Source of the DNA: Alphaproteobacteria bacterium
Lineage (GTDB): Bacteria > Pseudomonadota > Alphaproteobacteria > Caulobacterales > Maricaulaceae
DNA: 64,000 bases
Direction of reading: 5' to 3'
NCBI GenBank assembly: GCA_024278855.1
Contig: JAJRSJ010000022.1
Coordinates: 1 to 64,000 of the forward strand
Each line of letters begins with the position of its first letter. Within the stretch, counting starts at the first letter, position 1. This document shows, piece by piece, positions 1 through 9,079 of the stretch. A model generated the notes under the pieces. The model made no database searches. It saw only the letters and a program-made list of their open reading frames with translations, and had not been told where the DNA came from. Made by a program: the position numbers and the translations under genes.

Positions 1-471
1 GGCCGCATATTCACCGCTGGTGATCGGCTGAATGAGCGGCCCGACATTGCCGAGGATTGCCGCATTTCCCGTATCGAACAAAGTTTTAAGCGGCGTCAAT
101 TCATCGGGGAGCGCGAACTGCCTTGCGCCAACATCCGCCCCATTGTCAGGGTTAAGCACCAATAACCGGTCTCGTGTCCGGTTTGAACCACCTTGCTTGG
201 CGGCGTAATTCGCTAAAATACCCGAACGTAATTGGGCATAAGCATCATAGGATGTCTGATCAAAGGGCAAGACCGTATCACTACTGTCCTGACCACCATG
301 AAAGAAAACGCAGACCAGTGCTTTATAGCCCGACACATCTGCCGCAAATGCTTGCGGTGCGCCAAGCGCCGATAATATGCCCGCCCCGCCCAAGAAAGAT
401 AATGCGCCTGCGCCGGATAGTCCTTTTAGAAATGCCCTTCTATTATTTAAATAGCGTCTATATGCCATCAT
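1..471 (-). CDS. DUF1501 family exported protein, copy 2 (C-terminus outside window)
   Basis: The 157 visible residues start with ATG-ATG, 6 bases after the stop of the DUF1800 gene; GGAGAG just upstream is the ribosome binding site. RRAFLKG at residues 11-17 followed by a hydrophobic Gly/Ala stretch looks like a twin-arginine-type export signal with cleavage near residue 40. The mature part begins with the family block that includes FHGGQDSSDTVLPFDQ. It closely matches the complete copy at 2439-3902 nearly residue for residue. DUF1501 proteins resemble the alkaline phosphatase/sulfatase fold, but no reaction is established and I do not assign one. It is the last gene visible of a four-gene minus-strand run. 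The C-terminal two thirds lie beyond the left edge. Confidence 0.85.
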   Translation of the reverse strand, partial: MMAYRRYLNNRRAFLKGLSGAGALSFLGGAGILSALGAPQAFAADVSGYKALVCVFFHGGQDSSDTVLPFDQTSYDAYAQLRSGILANYAAKQGGSNRTRDRLLVLNPDNGADVGARQFALPDELTPLKTLFDTGNAAILGNVGPLIQPITSGEYAA

Positions 472-477
472 ACTCTC

Positions 478-2250
478 CTAACGCTGCACTATATAGCTAG
501 GGGACGACATCACCATTGATATAGCCACCCTGACCCGCGAAATTCTGTCTTCTGCTTGTGAGCCAGCGTCTATGGGGATTTCGTTTAATAACCCGACAAT
601 ACGGTCTTTGGTAACCGTGCTTAATTGCTTGCCCGTGAGCAATAAATCCAATTCATCCACAAGCACCTGGGCATCATCGGCAATGGCCAGTTGCGGCGTA
701 TAATCGCCGTTAACCCCGGCGTCCGGGTTCTGTGATCTGGTGTTTGAAAAATCATAAATAAATGCGTTCATAAAATTGATGTAACTCATAGAGCTACTTT
801 CATTGATGATCTGAAGCTCCGGTATGGTCAGCCCCGCAGCCCCGGTCTCGGTGCCGGGTGCCACATGTTCAGGTTCAAAAAAATTAAAAACATGTTTGGC
901 TCGAAACGGGTGTTGCCCCAAAAACCGCGTCATATCAAACAGCAAAAATTCTTCCCCGCTGTCAGGCGTCGTCTCTCCGAACGTCCTGGCCCAATTGATG
1001 AAGCGCAACATAGGTTCGCGAATTTTACCAAAATCCTCCGGCGTGGTGGCCGGATCGCGCAAGGCATTGGCATCCAGAAGTATGGCGGCCAGTGTGGCTT
1101 TTAAATCACCGCGCTGCCCGGTGCCAACCGCAGTTCCGTTTGGCAAGGTAAAGCGCCCGTTTTCAAATGCAGTTGCCACCCGGCGCACATATTCCGGCTT
1201 GGGGTGCGAGGTTACAAATCTCTGGATCAATTGGCGCGCAACAAATGGGGCCACATTTGGGTGGTTAAAAATTTCGTCCAGTGCCATTTGAATGCTGTCC
1301 GTACCGTTGGTATTGGCCGGTATTGTCAAACCCAGAAAAGTTTTCTCCAATTCAGAATGAAATTGGTCAAACATTTCCAAGGGTTGATGAAAGCGCGGGC
1401 ATTTTTGAAAGTCCGGGCACTCCCTAAATATATTATAAAAATTGCTGCCGCGCACACTCAAGCCGGTAAACACCTTTGCCAGGCCGGTAATATCACTATT
1501 GTCATAGGTGTCGATCTGTTGGCCCTGACCATCGGTTTTCGCTGTGCCGTCCATTTCCAACTCCACCAAACCAATGGAGAATAATTGCAATATTTCCCTA
1601 GCGTAATTTTCGTCCGGCACCCGCCCGGTAGCCATATTGCCCTTTTCATTAGCCAAATAGGTTAAATAGACCGACATAGCCGGTGAATATGTGATGTCGT
1701 CCAGCACATCCCGATAATTACCAAAAGCGTTCTCAGACAATATATCCACATAGTGGGCCATGGTTGCAGGCAGGTTGTTCAACGTACCGTCACTGGACGC
1801 GACAACAATTTCCGACAGGGCCAACACCATGCGCTGTCTGAGCTGATCATTGCCGGCGATTGCTTCATCCAAATATAAATTGGTGACGCTGCTGACAAAC
1901 AATAATTCACCTTGGGGCAGAACCTGCAGCAGATCAGAAATACGGGTGCGGTATAATGTCGCCGGCTTGGCAAATTCCGCAAGGATCCAATCGGAAACCT
2001 CCGTATCGGTAAGGGTGTTTATTTGCGCTTTGGTGGCCCCGAAAGTAGCGCGGCTCAAAAATTGCGCCGTAGAAGTATCGGTTTTAAAGCCCGGCGAGAC
2101 TTGTTTGGGCGGTGGAGGCGGCGGGGGCGGGGGCGTCGGCGCCGGTGTAGAGCCGCCGCCGCATGCGGATAAAATTATTGGCAGCACCAAGATAAACACC
2201 AAGGTAAAAATACGGCTCCGGGTCAACAAAGCAAAACTTGCAAATGACAA
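478..2250 (-). CDS. DUF1800 family lipoprotein, copy 2
   Basis: 590 residues. A TTG start is chosen because GGAGG sits 5 bases upstream and no ATG lies nearby. The N-terminus is a lipoprotein signal ending in the lipobox LSAC (Cys30), then GGG and a proline run at about 37-48 that should act as an extended tether. The rest is the DUF1800 domain: AQFLSRATFGAT near residue 65, GRVPDENYAREILQLFSIG in the middle and a C-terminal SPSYIVQR. DUF1800 genes are typically paired with DUF1501 genes, as here with a 6-base gap. The biochemical function is unknown. It is clearly a paralogue of the protein at 3909-5672. Confidence 0.88.
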   Translation of the reverse strand: MSFASFALLTRSRIFTLVFILVLPIILSACGGGSTPAPTPPPPPPPPPKQVSPGFKTDTSTAQFLSRATFGATKAQINTLTDTEVSDWILAEFAKPATLYRTRISDLLQVLPQGELLFVSSVTNLYLDEAIAGNDQLRQRMVLALSEIVVASSDGTLNNLPATMAHYVDILSENAFGNYRDVLDDITYSPAMSVYLTYLANEKGNMATGRVPDENYAREILQLFSIGLVELEMDGTAKTDGQGQQIDTYDNSDITGLAKVFTGLSVRGSNFYNIFRECPDFQKCPRFHQPLEMFDQFHSELEKTFLGLTIPANTNGTDSIQMALDEIFNHPNVAPFVARQLIQRFVTSHPKPEYVRRVATAFENGRFTLPNGTAVGTGQRGDLKATLAAILLDANALRDPATTPEDFGKIREPMLRFINWARTFGETTPDSGEEFLLFDMTRFLGQHPFRAKHVFNFFEPEHVAPGTETGAAGLTIPELQIINESSSMSYINFMNAFIYDFSNTRSQNPDAGVNGDYTPQLAIADDAQVLVDELDLLLTGKQLSTVTKDRIVGLLNEIPIDAGSQAEDRISRVRVAISMVMSSPSYIVQR

Positions 2251-2438
2251 AATGTCCTCCCTAAATTTCTATCGCCCCTAAACTTTTAATCTACCTATAT
2301 AACGGACACCGCAAAAATATCCGTCGCGGTATTTGAATACTTACATAGATTAACACCGAATACAAATATTCCGCAATCTGGCCATAGTTAGCCGGATACA
2401 TAACTAGAGGTATGATTTATCAGGGAATGCTCCAGGGT

Positions 2439-3902
2439 TTATACGACAGCCCCGGCCATAACACCTAAATCATTTTGGGTAAAGTTGGCCAAATTGGGCA
2501 GGGCGCTCGCAAGCTCGGCGTCGTTAAGTCCAAACCAACGCCCCAATGTGGCGGCATATTGCTCGACCGATGTTTGCGGGATCAAGCGGCCATTGCCTGC
2601 GTCTTGTGCGTGGTCGGTCGTATAGGGCGGAATATCGCCGTAAATCCGGTTGCCGTTGACAGCGCCGCCGACGATGAAATGATGCCCGCCCCAACCATGA
2701 TCCGTACCATTGCCGTTTTCGCGAAGTGCGCGACCAAAATCAGACGCCGTGAACAATGTCACTTCATTCTCGACCCCCATCTCCACGGTGGCTTGATAAA
2801 ACGCGCCTATGGCACTTGCATATTGGCCTTGCCTGTTGGGTAGACCCGTAGCTTGATTATCATGGGTGTCAAACCCGCCAATGGCCACGAAAAACACTTG
2901 CCGACCGACGCCCAAAGCCGTGTTAAGTTTTCTGGTATCCGCAACCGATTGCAACTGCCGTCCCGTGCGGTTGGACGGAAATTGGGTTTGCAAATCTGTC
3001 GCATTTTCGCGCGCCGTGTTAAATGTGGCATTCAGTTCAAATGCGCGGTCACTTATCGTAGACATGTCTTGCTTTAGCATATTGCCGTTGGTCATGCCTA
3101 TATGGCGGTAATGATCTTCCAATAACCGTCTTGCCCGTTCTGAATTACGCCCCGTCCCCAACAAAGCGCTGCGGCGATTATTCAAGCCGTTAACCTGGGG
3201 CGGGCCATTGGTGTTCAGGTTATATTGTTGTACGCTACCGCCCGACAAAAACACGGAATTTCCGGCTGTGCTAATCGCCGTAAATGCTTCTTCCTGGTTG
3301 GCACCGGATGCCACCACTGCATCTGCAAACCTGCCGCCCCAACCGATAATCCCGCCTTCGGGCGCATTGCTCTTCCATGTGGATTGCTGGTCATTATGGG
3401 AATATAATTTTGGTGGGCGCTGCACGGTGCGGCTTTGATATTCAGATCTATTCATGGGGTGGATCAGCGGTCCGACATTGCCAAGAATAGCCGCATTACC
3501 ACTATCAAACAGTGTTTTAATCGGGGTCAAATCGTCAGGCAAAGCGAACCGCCTTGTGCCAAAATCTGCGGCATTTTGCGGATTAAGTCCTAATAACCTG
3601 TCCAATGTCCGGTTCGACCCGCCTTGCCTTGCCGCGTAATTTGCCAGAATCCCGGAGCGCAATTGCCCATAACTATCATAGGAAGCCTGATCATAGGGCA
3701 AGACCGTATCATAGCAATCCTGCCCGCCGTGCATAAACAGACAGACAAGCGCCTTATACCCCGAGACTTCCGCCGCCAAAGCTTGTGTATTGCCAATGGC
3801 TGATAATATGCCCGTCCCGCCGATAAAAGACAATGCGCCTGCGCCGGATAGTCCTTTTAGAAATGCCCTTCTATTCTTTAAATAACGTCGATCTGTCATC
3901 AT
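2439..3902 (-). CDS. DUF1501 family exported protein, copy 1
   Basis: 487 residues, start ATG-ATG with AGGAGG upstream, 6 bases after the DUF1800 stop. RRAFLKG at 11-17 followed by a hydrophobic Gly/Ala/Leu stretch is a twin-arginine-like export signal ending around ALAAE at 41-45. The mature protein contains FMHGGQDCYDTVLPYDQ, VAIGGFDTHDNQATG and TDHGWGGHHFIVGGAV. The last two resemble the Asp/His metal-site regions of the alkaline phosphatase superfamily, which is the basis for calling it possibly metal-binding. No substrate can be named. It pairs with the DUF1800 gene just upstream, and the pair is repeated at 1-2250. Confidence 0.88.
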   Translation of the reverse strand: MMTDRRYLKNRRAFLKGLSGAGALSFIGGTGILSAIGNTQALAAEVSGYKALVCLFMHGGQDCYDTVLPYDQASYDSYGQLRSGILANYAARQGGSNRTLDRLLGLNPQNAADFGTRRFALPDDLTPIKTLFDSGNAAILGNVGPLIHPMNRSEYQSRTVQRPPKLYSHNDQQSTWKSNAPEGGIIGWGGRFADAVVASGANQEEAFTAISTAGNSVFLSGGSVQQYNLNTNGPPQVNGLNNRRSALLGTGRNSERARRLLEDHYRHIGMTNGNMLKQDMSTISDRAFELNATFNTARENATDLQTQFPSNRTGRQLQSVADTRKLNTALGVGRQVFFVAIGGFDTHDNQATGLPNRQGQYASAIGAFYQATVEMGVENEVTLFTASDFGRALRENGNGTDHGWGGHHFIVGGAVNGNRIYGDIPPYTTDHAQDAGNGRLIPQTSVEQYAATLGRWFGLNDAELASALPNLANFTQNDLGVMAGAVV

Positions 3903-3908
3903 ATCCTC

Positions 3909-5672
3909 CTAACGCTGCACAAGATAACTTGGGGATGTCATCACCATAGAGACGGCGACCCGCACGCGCGAAATTTTATCTTCGTCTTCCGAGCCCACAT
4001 CAATAGGGATTTCCCCAAGCAACTCAACAATACGGTCTTTGGTCGCCGTGCTTAATTGTTTTCCGGTCAAAAGCAGATCAAGATCATCAACCAAAGCCCG
4101 CGCATCATCCGCAAGGGCGATTTGGCGCGAATAATCAGCATTTACCCCTCCGTCCGGATCACGGGATCTGGTGCTAGATGTGTCATAAATAAATGAGTTT
4201 ATGAAATTGATATAACTTATGACACTGCTCTCATTGACGATTTGCAGCTCCGGTATAGTCAGTCCCGCCGCTCCGGTTACGGTTCCCGGTGCTACATATT
4301 CCGGCTCGAAAAAGTTAAACACATGCACGGCGCGAAACGGGTGTTGGCCTAATAATCCTGTCATATTGCGCAACATGCGTTCATCCGCACTGTCAGGCGT
4401 CGCCGCTTCAAATGTTCTCGCCCAATGGATAAACCGCAACATGGGCTCGCGGATTTTGCCAAAATCGTTTGGCGCAGTCCCAGGATCGCGCAAGGCATTA
4501 ACGTCCAGTAACACGGCTGCCAATGTGGCTTTCAAATCACCCCTTTGCCCCAACCCGACCACCGTACCGTTGGGCAAAGTAAATCTGCCGCTTTCAAAAG
4601 CATTGGCAACCCGGCGAATATAGTCCGGCTTGGGATGTGATGTAACAAATCTCTGGATTAACTGCCTCGATATGAACGGGGCCACATTGGGGTGATTGAA
4701 AATTTCGTCCAAGGCCATTTGAATACTGTCCGTACCGTTGGTATTAGCCGGAATGGTCAAATCCAGAAAAGCTTTTTCCAACTCTGAATGATAATCGTCA
4801 AACATCACCATTGGCTGGTAAACTCGGGGGCAATCGCGTCTTAATGTCGGGCAATTTCGGTAAAGACCGTTAAATCTACTGCCCTCCAAACTCAGACCTG
4901 TAAACACTTTGGCAAGCCCGGTGACATCACTATTGTCATAGGTGTCAATTTGCCGACCTTGGCCATCGGTCTTGGGGGTTCCGTCCATTTCAAGCTCGAC
5001 CAGACCAATAGAAAATAATTGTAATATCTCACGGGCATAATTTTCGTCCGGCACCCGACCACTAGCCATATCGCCTTTTCGGTTGCGCATATATGACAAA
5101 TACCCGCCCATACCCGGCGAATAGGTAATATCGTTGAGCAGGTCGCGGTAATTGCCAAAGGCATTTTGCGATAATATATCCACATAATAGGCCATGACTT
5201 CGGGATAGCTGCTAAGCATGCCGTCGCTCGACACCACAATAATCTCTGAAAGCGCCAACACCATGCGCTGCCTCAACTGGTCACTGCCTGCAATGGCTTC
5301 ATCCAAAAATAAATTGGTAACATCATAATCGCGCAGCCGCGTACCCGGCATGGCGTCCAGCCTGTCTGTAATCCGGGTTCTGTAGAGCGTTGGTTGTTTG
5401 TTAAATTCACCAAGTATCCAGTCAGAAACTTCCGTACCCGCCAGTCCGTCAATTTGCGTTTTTGTCGCACCAAATGTGGCGCGGGACAGAAATTGCGCCG
5501 TGGAAAACTCGGTTTCAAATATTTTAGAAATCTGACTGCCCGGCGGGGGCGGTGGGGGCGGAGGCGGGGGCGAGCCACCACCACATGCGGCCAAGACGAA
5601 TGGTGTGAACATTATAAAGGTTAACATCACGGTACGAGATCGTATCTCTGCAAATATTTGCGAAACAGGCAA
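3909..5672 (-). CDS. DUF1800 family lipoprotein, copy 1
   Basis: 587 residues, first gene of the four-gene run. The start is TTG, preceded by AAGGGAGGA with about 5 bases spacing, the same unusual start choice as its paralogue. Signal peptide with lipobox LAAC (Cys30), then GGG and about ten consecutive prolines. The DUF1800 domain follows, with AQFLSRATFGATKTQIDGLA, VPDENYAREILQLFSIGLVE and the C-terminal SPSYLVQR. By eye most positions are identical to the copy at 478-2250; the differences cluster in the linker and in one central loop. Probably an outer-membrane-anchored or periplasmic lipoprotein acting with DUF1501; function unknown. Confidence 0.88.
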   Translation of the reverse strand: MPVSQIFAEIRSRTVMLTFIMFTPFVLAACGGGSPPPPPPPPPPGSQISKIFETEFSTAQFLSRATFGATKTQIDGLAGTEVSDWILGEFNKQPTLYRTRITDRLDAMPGTRLRDYDVTNLFLDEAIAGSDQLRQRMVLALSEIIVVSSDGMLSSYPEVMAYYVDILSQNAFGNYRDLLNDITYSPGMGGYLSYMRNRKGDMASGRVPDENYAREILQLFSIGLVELEMDGTPKTDGQGRQIDTYDNSDVTGLAKVFTGLSLEGSRFNGLYRNCPTLRRDCPRVYQPMVMFDDYHSELEKAFLDLTIPANTNGTDSIQMALDEIFNHPNVAPFISRQLIQRFVTSHPKPDYIRRVANAFESGRFTLPNGTVVGLGQRGDLKATLAAVLLDVNALRDPGTAPNDFGKIREPMLRFIHWARTFEAATPDSADERMLRNMTGLLGQHPFRAVHVFNFFEPEYVAPGTVTGAAGLTIPELQIVNESSVISYINFINSFIYDTSSTRSRDPDGGVNADYSRQIALADDARALVDDLDLLLTGKQLSTATKDRIVELLGEIPIDVGSEDEDKISRVRVAVSMVMTSPSYLVQR

Positions 5673-5843
5673 ATTATCCTCCCTTAACTACTCGGCATTT
5701 ACAGCCGGAACCTTCAACGAAAAATGCAAGTAGAACAACAAGCATATAACCCGAAGAATCGTTACATAAACTCTATAAGGGTAATTAAGGCATTTTTGTG
5801 ATTTTTCGAAAACAATGGTAAAAAAACACTTTAAAAGAGAAAT

Positions 5844-7268
5844 TCACCCTTCAAATCTGAATATCGACTGCGCGCGAACACGCTCGTCAAATCTAAGCTT
5901 TCTATTGATGGGTGCATGGGCGCGGGTGCGGCACGCAGGGCGTTCACATAAATAACAATTGACCCCTATGGGCGTTGGCGCAAGCTCGATATTACCTGCA
6001 CTATAGACAAGCTCTCCGGCGTGTTCCATCTCACACCCCAGACCAATAGCGACCATTTGGGCACGCTGGCCGTGGGCACCTTCGGGCCTTAGCACGGCGC
6101 GGGCAACACTAAAATACCGGGTTCCGTCTGGCATTTCTATGACTTGCGGTATGGTCTCGCCTGGAGTTTGAAAGCAAGCATGAATATTCCACAAAGGGCA
6201 AGCGCCGCCAAAATGGGAAAAATGAAACTTGCCAGCACTAAAACGCTTGGAGATATTGCCTGCCATATCAACCCGCACAAAAAAGAACGGCACGCCGCGG
6301 GCCTGCTTGCGTTGGAGCGTGGTGAGGCGGTGAGCGGTTTGCTCATAACTGGTATCAAACCGCCGGGTTAGCATTTCTACATCATATTGCTTTTCTTTCG
6401 CGGTCTTTAAAAACTGGCCGTAAGGCATCAAAACGGCGGCGGCAAAATAATTGGCGAGGCTGAGACGCGCCAAATCCTCGGCTTCCTTGCTCGGCAATGC
6501 GGCTTTGCTAATCGTAGCATCGATCAATGCCCGTTGCTCAAGCAGACCCAATTGATAGGCAATGCGAAATCGCCGCCCTGATTGCGGCAATAACTCAGAC
6601 AGGCTCAGGCGGCTAGCGTGGGGATCAAACAAGCTAAATTGTCCCGGAATGATGTCTGCGGGGACAATGCGAACCACAATGCCGTGTTGCGTCTTTAGTC
6701 TATCCGTAAGAGCCGTATTGGGCTTGCGGTTTCCAAGACCAAGCGCATTGGCGGTTTCTTCTGCGGCCCGGTCCAGAGCATCAAAATAGTTTTGGCTGTC
6801 ATGAATAAACCGGCGCACATTTTCCACCGCGCCCGCACTTTCTTCCAAAAGCTCGACCTTATCCCTGTCCGCCAGTGGATCATTGCGCAAAGATGCCTGG
6901 ACGGTTAAGGCTTCGGCCCGTTCGTGCAGGGCGATAAACGCCCGGGCAAAATCCGGGCTGACCCCAACACTATCCCTAAGCTCGGCGCTAGATACGCTAT
7001 AGGAACCGTAGAGCGGGTTTTTCAAAATCCGACCGATGTCTTGCACCATTTTTGCATCGGATTCAGGCGAGAGTTTGGAAATGTCAACTTCGTAGACTTG
7101 AGCAAGACGCAGCAAAATTTTGGCACTCATAGGCCTTTGGTTACGCTCAATTAAATTCATATAACTGGTGGAAATACCCAGCTCACCCGCCATGACCGCT
7201 TGGGTAATACCCAAAGTCTGGCGCAAGCGCCGCACTCTTGGTCCGATCATAAGTTTTTGTTTGTTCAT
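5844..7268 (-). CDS. ScfR/RamB-type short-chain fatty acyl-CoA regulator (XRE-IrrE-DUF2083)
   Basis: 474 residues. An N-terminal XRE helix-turn-helix (about 10-62, including GELGISTSYMNLIERNQRP) is followed by an IrrE-like/DUF955 region (about 185-300) and the C-terminal DUF2083 domain. The C-terminus has several cysteines, including CPLWNIHAC and CYLCERPACRTRAHAP. This architecture defines the ScfR/RamB/PccR group, regulators of acetate, glyoxylate or propionate genes that sense acyl-CoA-type signals. It is divergent from aceB-aceA, which fits that role directly. The intergenic region carries repeated TTTACAAT motifs. Ends in TGA. The exact ligand is unknown. Confidence 0.88.
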   Translation of the reverse strand: MNKQKLMIGPRVRRLRQTLGITQAVMAGELGISTSYMNLIERNQRPMSAKILLRLAQVYEVDISKLSPESDAKMVQDIGRILKNPLYGSYSVSSAELRDSVGVSPDFARAFIALHERAEALTVQASLRNDPLADRDKVELLEESAGAVENVRRFIHDSQNYFDALDRAAEETANALGLGNRKPNTALTDRLKTQHGIVVRIVPADIIPGQFSLFDPHASRLSLSELLPQSGRRFRIAYQLGLLEQRALIDATISKAALPSKEAEDLARLSLANYFAAAVLMPYGQFLKTAKEKQYDVEMLTRRFDTSYEQTAHRLTTLQRKQARGVPFFFVRVDMAGNISKRFSAGKFHFSHFGGACPLWNIHACFQTPGETIPQVIEMPDGTRYFSVARAVLRPEGAHGQRAQMVAIGLGCEMEHAGELVYSAGNIELAPTPIGVNCYLCERPACRTRAHAPINRKLRFDERVRAQSIFRFEG

Positions 7269-7300
7269 TTGCTATCTCAAACCCTACAGGGCTTGCATTA

Positions 7301-7340
7301 TTTACAATATTTACAATATTACAAGATTTAAATTTACAAT
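7301..7340. promoter_or_regulatory. Candidate operator: repeated TTTACAAT motif between scfR and aceB
   Basis: TTTACAATA occurs at 7301-7309 and 7310-7318 back to back. A shortened TTACAAG copy follows at 7319-7325, and TTTACAAT occurs again at 7333-7340. RamB and PccR are described as binding TTTGCAAA-like boxes. This 9-base-period array differs from that box mainly at one position and lies between the divergent regulator and glyoxylate genes. Binding by the adjacent ScfR protein is inference. Confidence 0.5.
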
Positions 7341-7421
7341 CCATTCTTTTGCACCTGTTGTTTCTGGATTTCTCCCGGTTTTGGGCTTACCCAATACATG
7401 AACCCGAATCAGGAGCTAGCC

Positions 7422-9068
7422 ATGACCGCCATTTCCCCCACTACCGATATTCCTCGTCACCGGGTTTTGGCTAGTGTCACCGGAACATTACACCAAAAAA
7501 CCAATAAGGGGATTGAGAATATTCTCACCCCGGACGCGCTCTTGTTTCTGGCTGATCTGGAACGCCGCTTTGGCCGGGCGCGCCGCAATATGCTAGAATA
7601 TCGCCAAGACCGCCAAGACCGGTTTGATTATGGCGAATTCCCGGATTTCCTACCAGAAACCGCCCATATCCGCGCCGGCATGTGGGAAGTTGACCCCATC
7701 CCCCCTGCTCTGCGTGACCGCCGTGTTGAAATCACCGGGCCGGTTGACCGCAAAATGATGATCAATGCGCTGAACTGCGGTGCAAAAATGTTTATGGCGG
7801 ATTTTGAAGATGCTAGTGCGCCGAGCTTTGACAATATGATCGACGGGCAAATCAACATGTATGATTTCGCCCGTGGGCAATTGACCCATTCCAGCGGCGG
7901 TAAAGATTACAAGCTAAACGACGACATCGCCACCATGTTGGTGCGTCCACGCGGTTGGCATCTTGAGGAAGCCAATATCACAGTTGATGGTCGCCCTATG
8001 TCGGCAAGCCTGTGTGACTTTGGTCTGCATATTTTCCACAACGGCAAATTATTGGCCGAGCAAGGTAGAGGCCCATTTTATTACCTCCCCAAATTGGAGA
8101 GCCATAAAGAAGCAAGGTTGTGGAATGATGTCATTAACTTCGCCCAAACTTTTGTCGGCATTCCCCACGGAACAGTCAAGACCACCGTCCTGATTGAAAC
8201 CCTGCCCGCCGCTTTCGAGATGGACGAAATTCTTTATGAACTTAAATCCCACATCACAGGTCTGAATTGCGGACGCTGGGATTATATCTTCTCCTATATA
8301 AAATGCTTGCGTAATCATAAAGGTTTTGTCCTGCCCGACCGCGCCCAGGTAACGATGGATAAGGATTTTCTGCGGGCTTATTCTTTAAAATTAATCGAAA
8401 CCTGCCACCGCCGCCGCGCCCATGCTATGGGCGGCATGGCGGCGCAGATTCCGGTCAAGGGCGACGCCGCCGCGAATGATGCCGCTTTTGCCAAGGTCCG
8501 CGCCGACAAAGAACGCGAGGTTTTGGCCGGGCACGACGGTACATGGGTGGCCCACCCCGGCTTGGTACCAGTGGCTATGGACGTGTTTAACGAACACATG
8601 CCAGGCCCGCACCAGATTTTGCGCAAAGGTCTGGCCCCGAAGATCACAGCCCAGTCAATGCTCATCCCCCACGCAGGCAAAGTTACCGAGGACGGTATCC
8701 GCACCAATATATCGGTCGGCATTATCTATATCGCCGCTTGGCTATCGGGGCGCGGGGCCGTGCCCATTCACAACCTGATGGAAGATGCGGCGACGGCGGA
8801 AATATCGCGCTCACAAATTTGGCAATGGTTGCGCCACGGCGTCTCGGTAGACTTAGCCGATGGCAAAACGACCAAAATGACTTCGGAGCTGTTCGACCGT
8901 ATTTTCGCCCAGGAAATTGAAAAACTGGAAGACGCCATGAGCGTCTCGGATTTCCGCAAAGGTCATTACACCGAGGCCGCAGAGATTTTCAAAAAATGCG
9001 CCACCAGTATTGATTTCGTCTCGTTCCTCACCTTGCCCGCTTACCAACAACTTTTAAAATATACATAA
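7422..9068 (+). CDS. aceB: Malate synthase A
   Basis: 548 residues from the ATG at 7422, chosen because AGGAG ends 6 bases upstream; an in-frame ATG at 7398 has no such site. It condenses glyoxylate with acetyl-CoA to malate, the second step of the glyoxylate shunt. Family marks: MLVRPRGWHLEE around residue 170 with the catalytic Arg, GLNCGRWDYIFSYIKCLRNH around 280-297 (the malate synthase signature) and MEDAATAEISRSQIWQW near 453, which holds the catalytic Asp region. Length fits the isoform A family. aceA follows after 11 bases, so the two are surely co-transcribed, probably under the divergent ScfR regulator. Confidence 0.97.
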   Translation: MTAISPTTDIPRHRVLASVTGTLHQKTNKGIENILTPDALLFLADLERRFGRARRNMLEYRQDRQDRFDYGEFPDFLPETAHIRAGMWEVDPIPPALRDRRVEITGPVDRKMMINALNCGAKMFMADFEDASAPSFDNMIDGQINMYDFARGQLTHSSGGKDYKLNDDIATMLVRPRGWHLEEANITVDGRPMSASLCDFGLHIFHNGKLLAEQGRGPFYYLPKLESHKEARLWNDVINFAQTFVGIPHGTVKTTVLIETLPAAFEMDEILYELKSHITGLNCGRWDYIFSYIKCLRNHKGFVLPDRAQVTMDKDFLRAYSLKLIETCHRRRAHAMGGMAAQIPVKGDAAANDAAFAKVRADKEREVLAGHDGTWVAHPGLVPVAMDVFNEHMPGPHQILRKGLAPKITAQSMLIPHAGKVTEDGIRTNISVGIIYIAAWLSGRGAVPIHNLMEDAATAEISRSQIWQWLRHGVSVDLADGKTTKMTSELFDRIFAQEIEKLEDAMSVSDFRKGHYTEAAEIFKKCATSIDFVSFLTLPAYQQLLKYT

Positions 9069-9079
9069 AGGAATCCATT

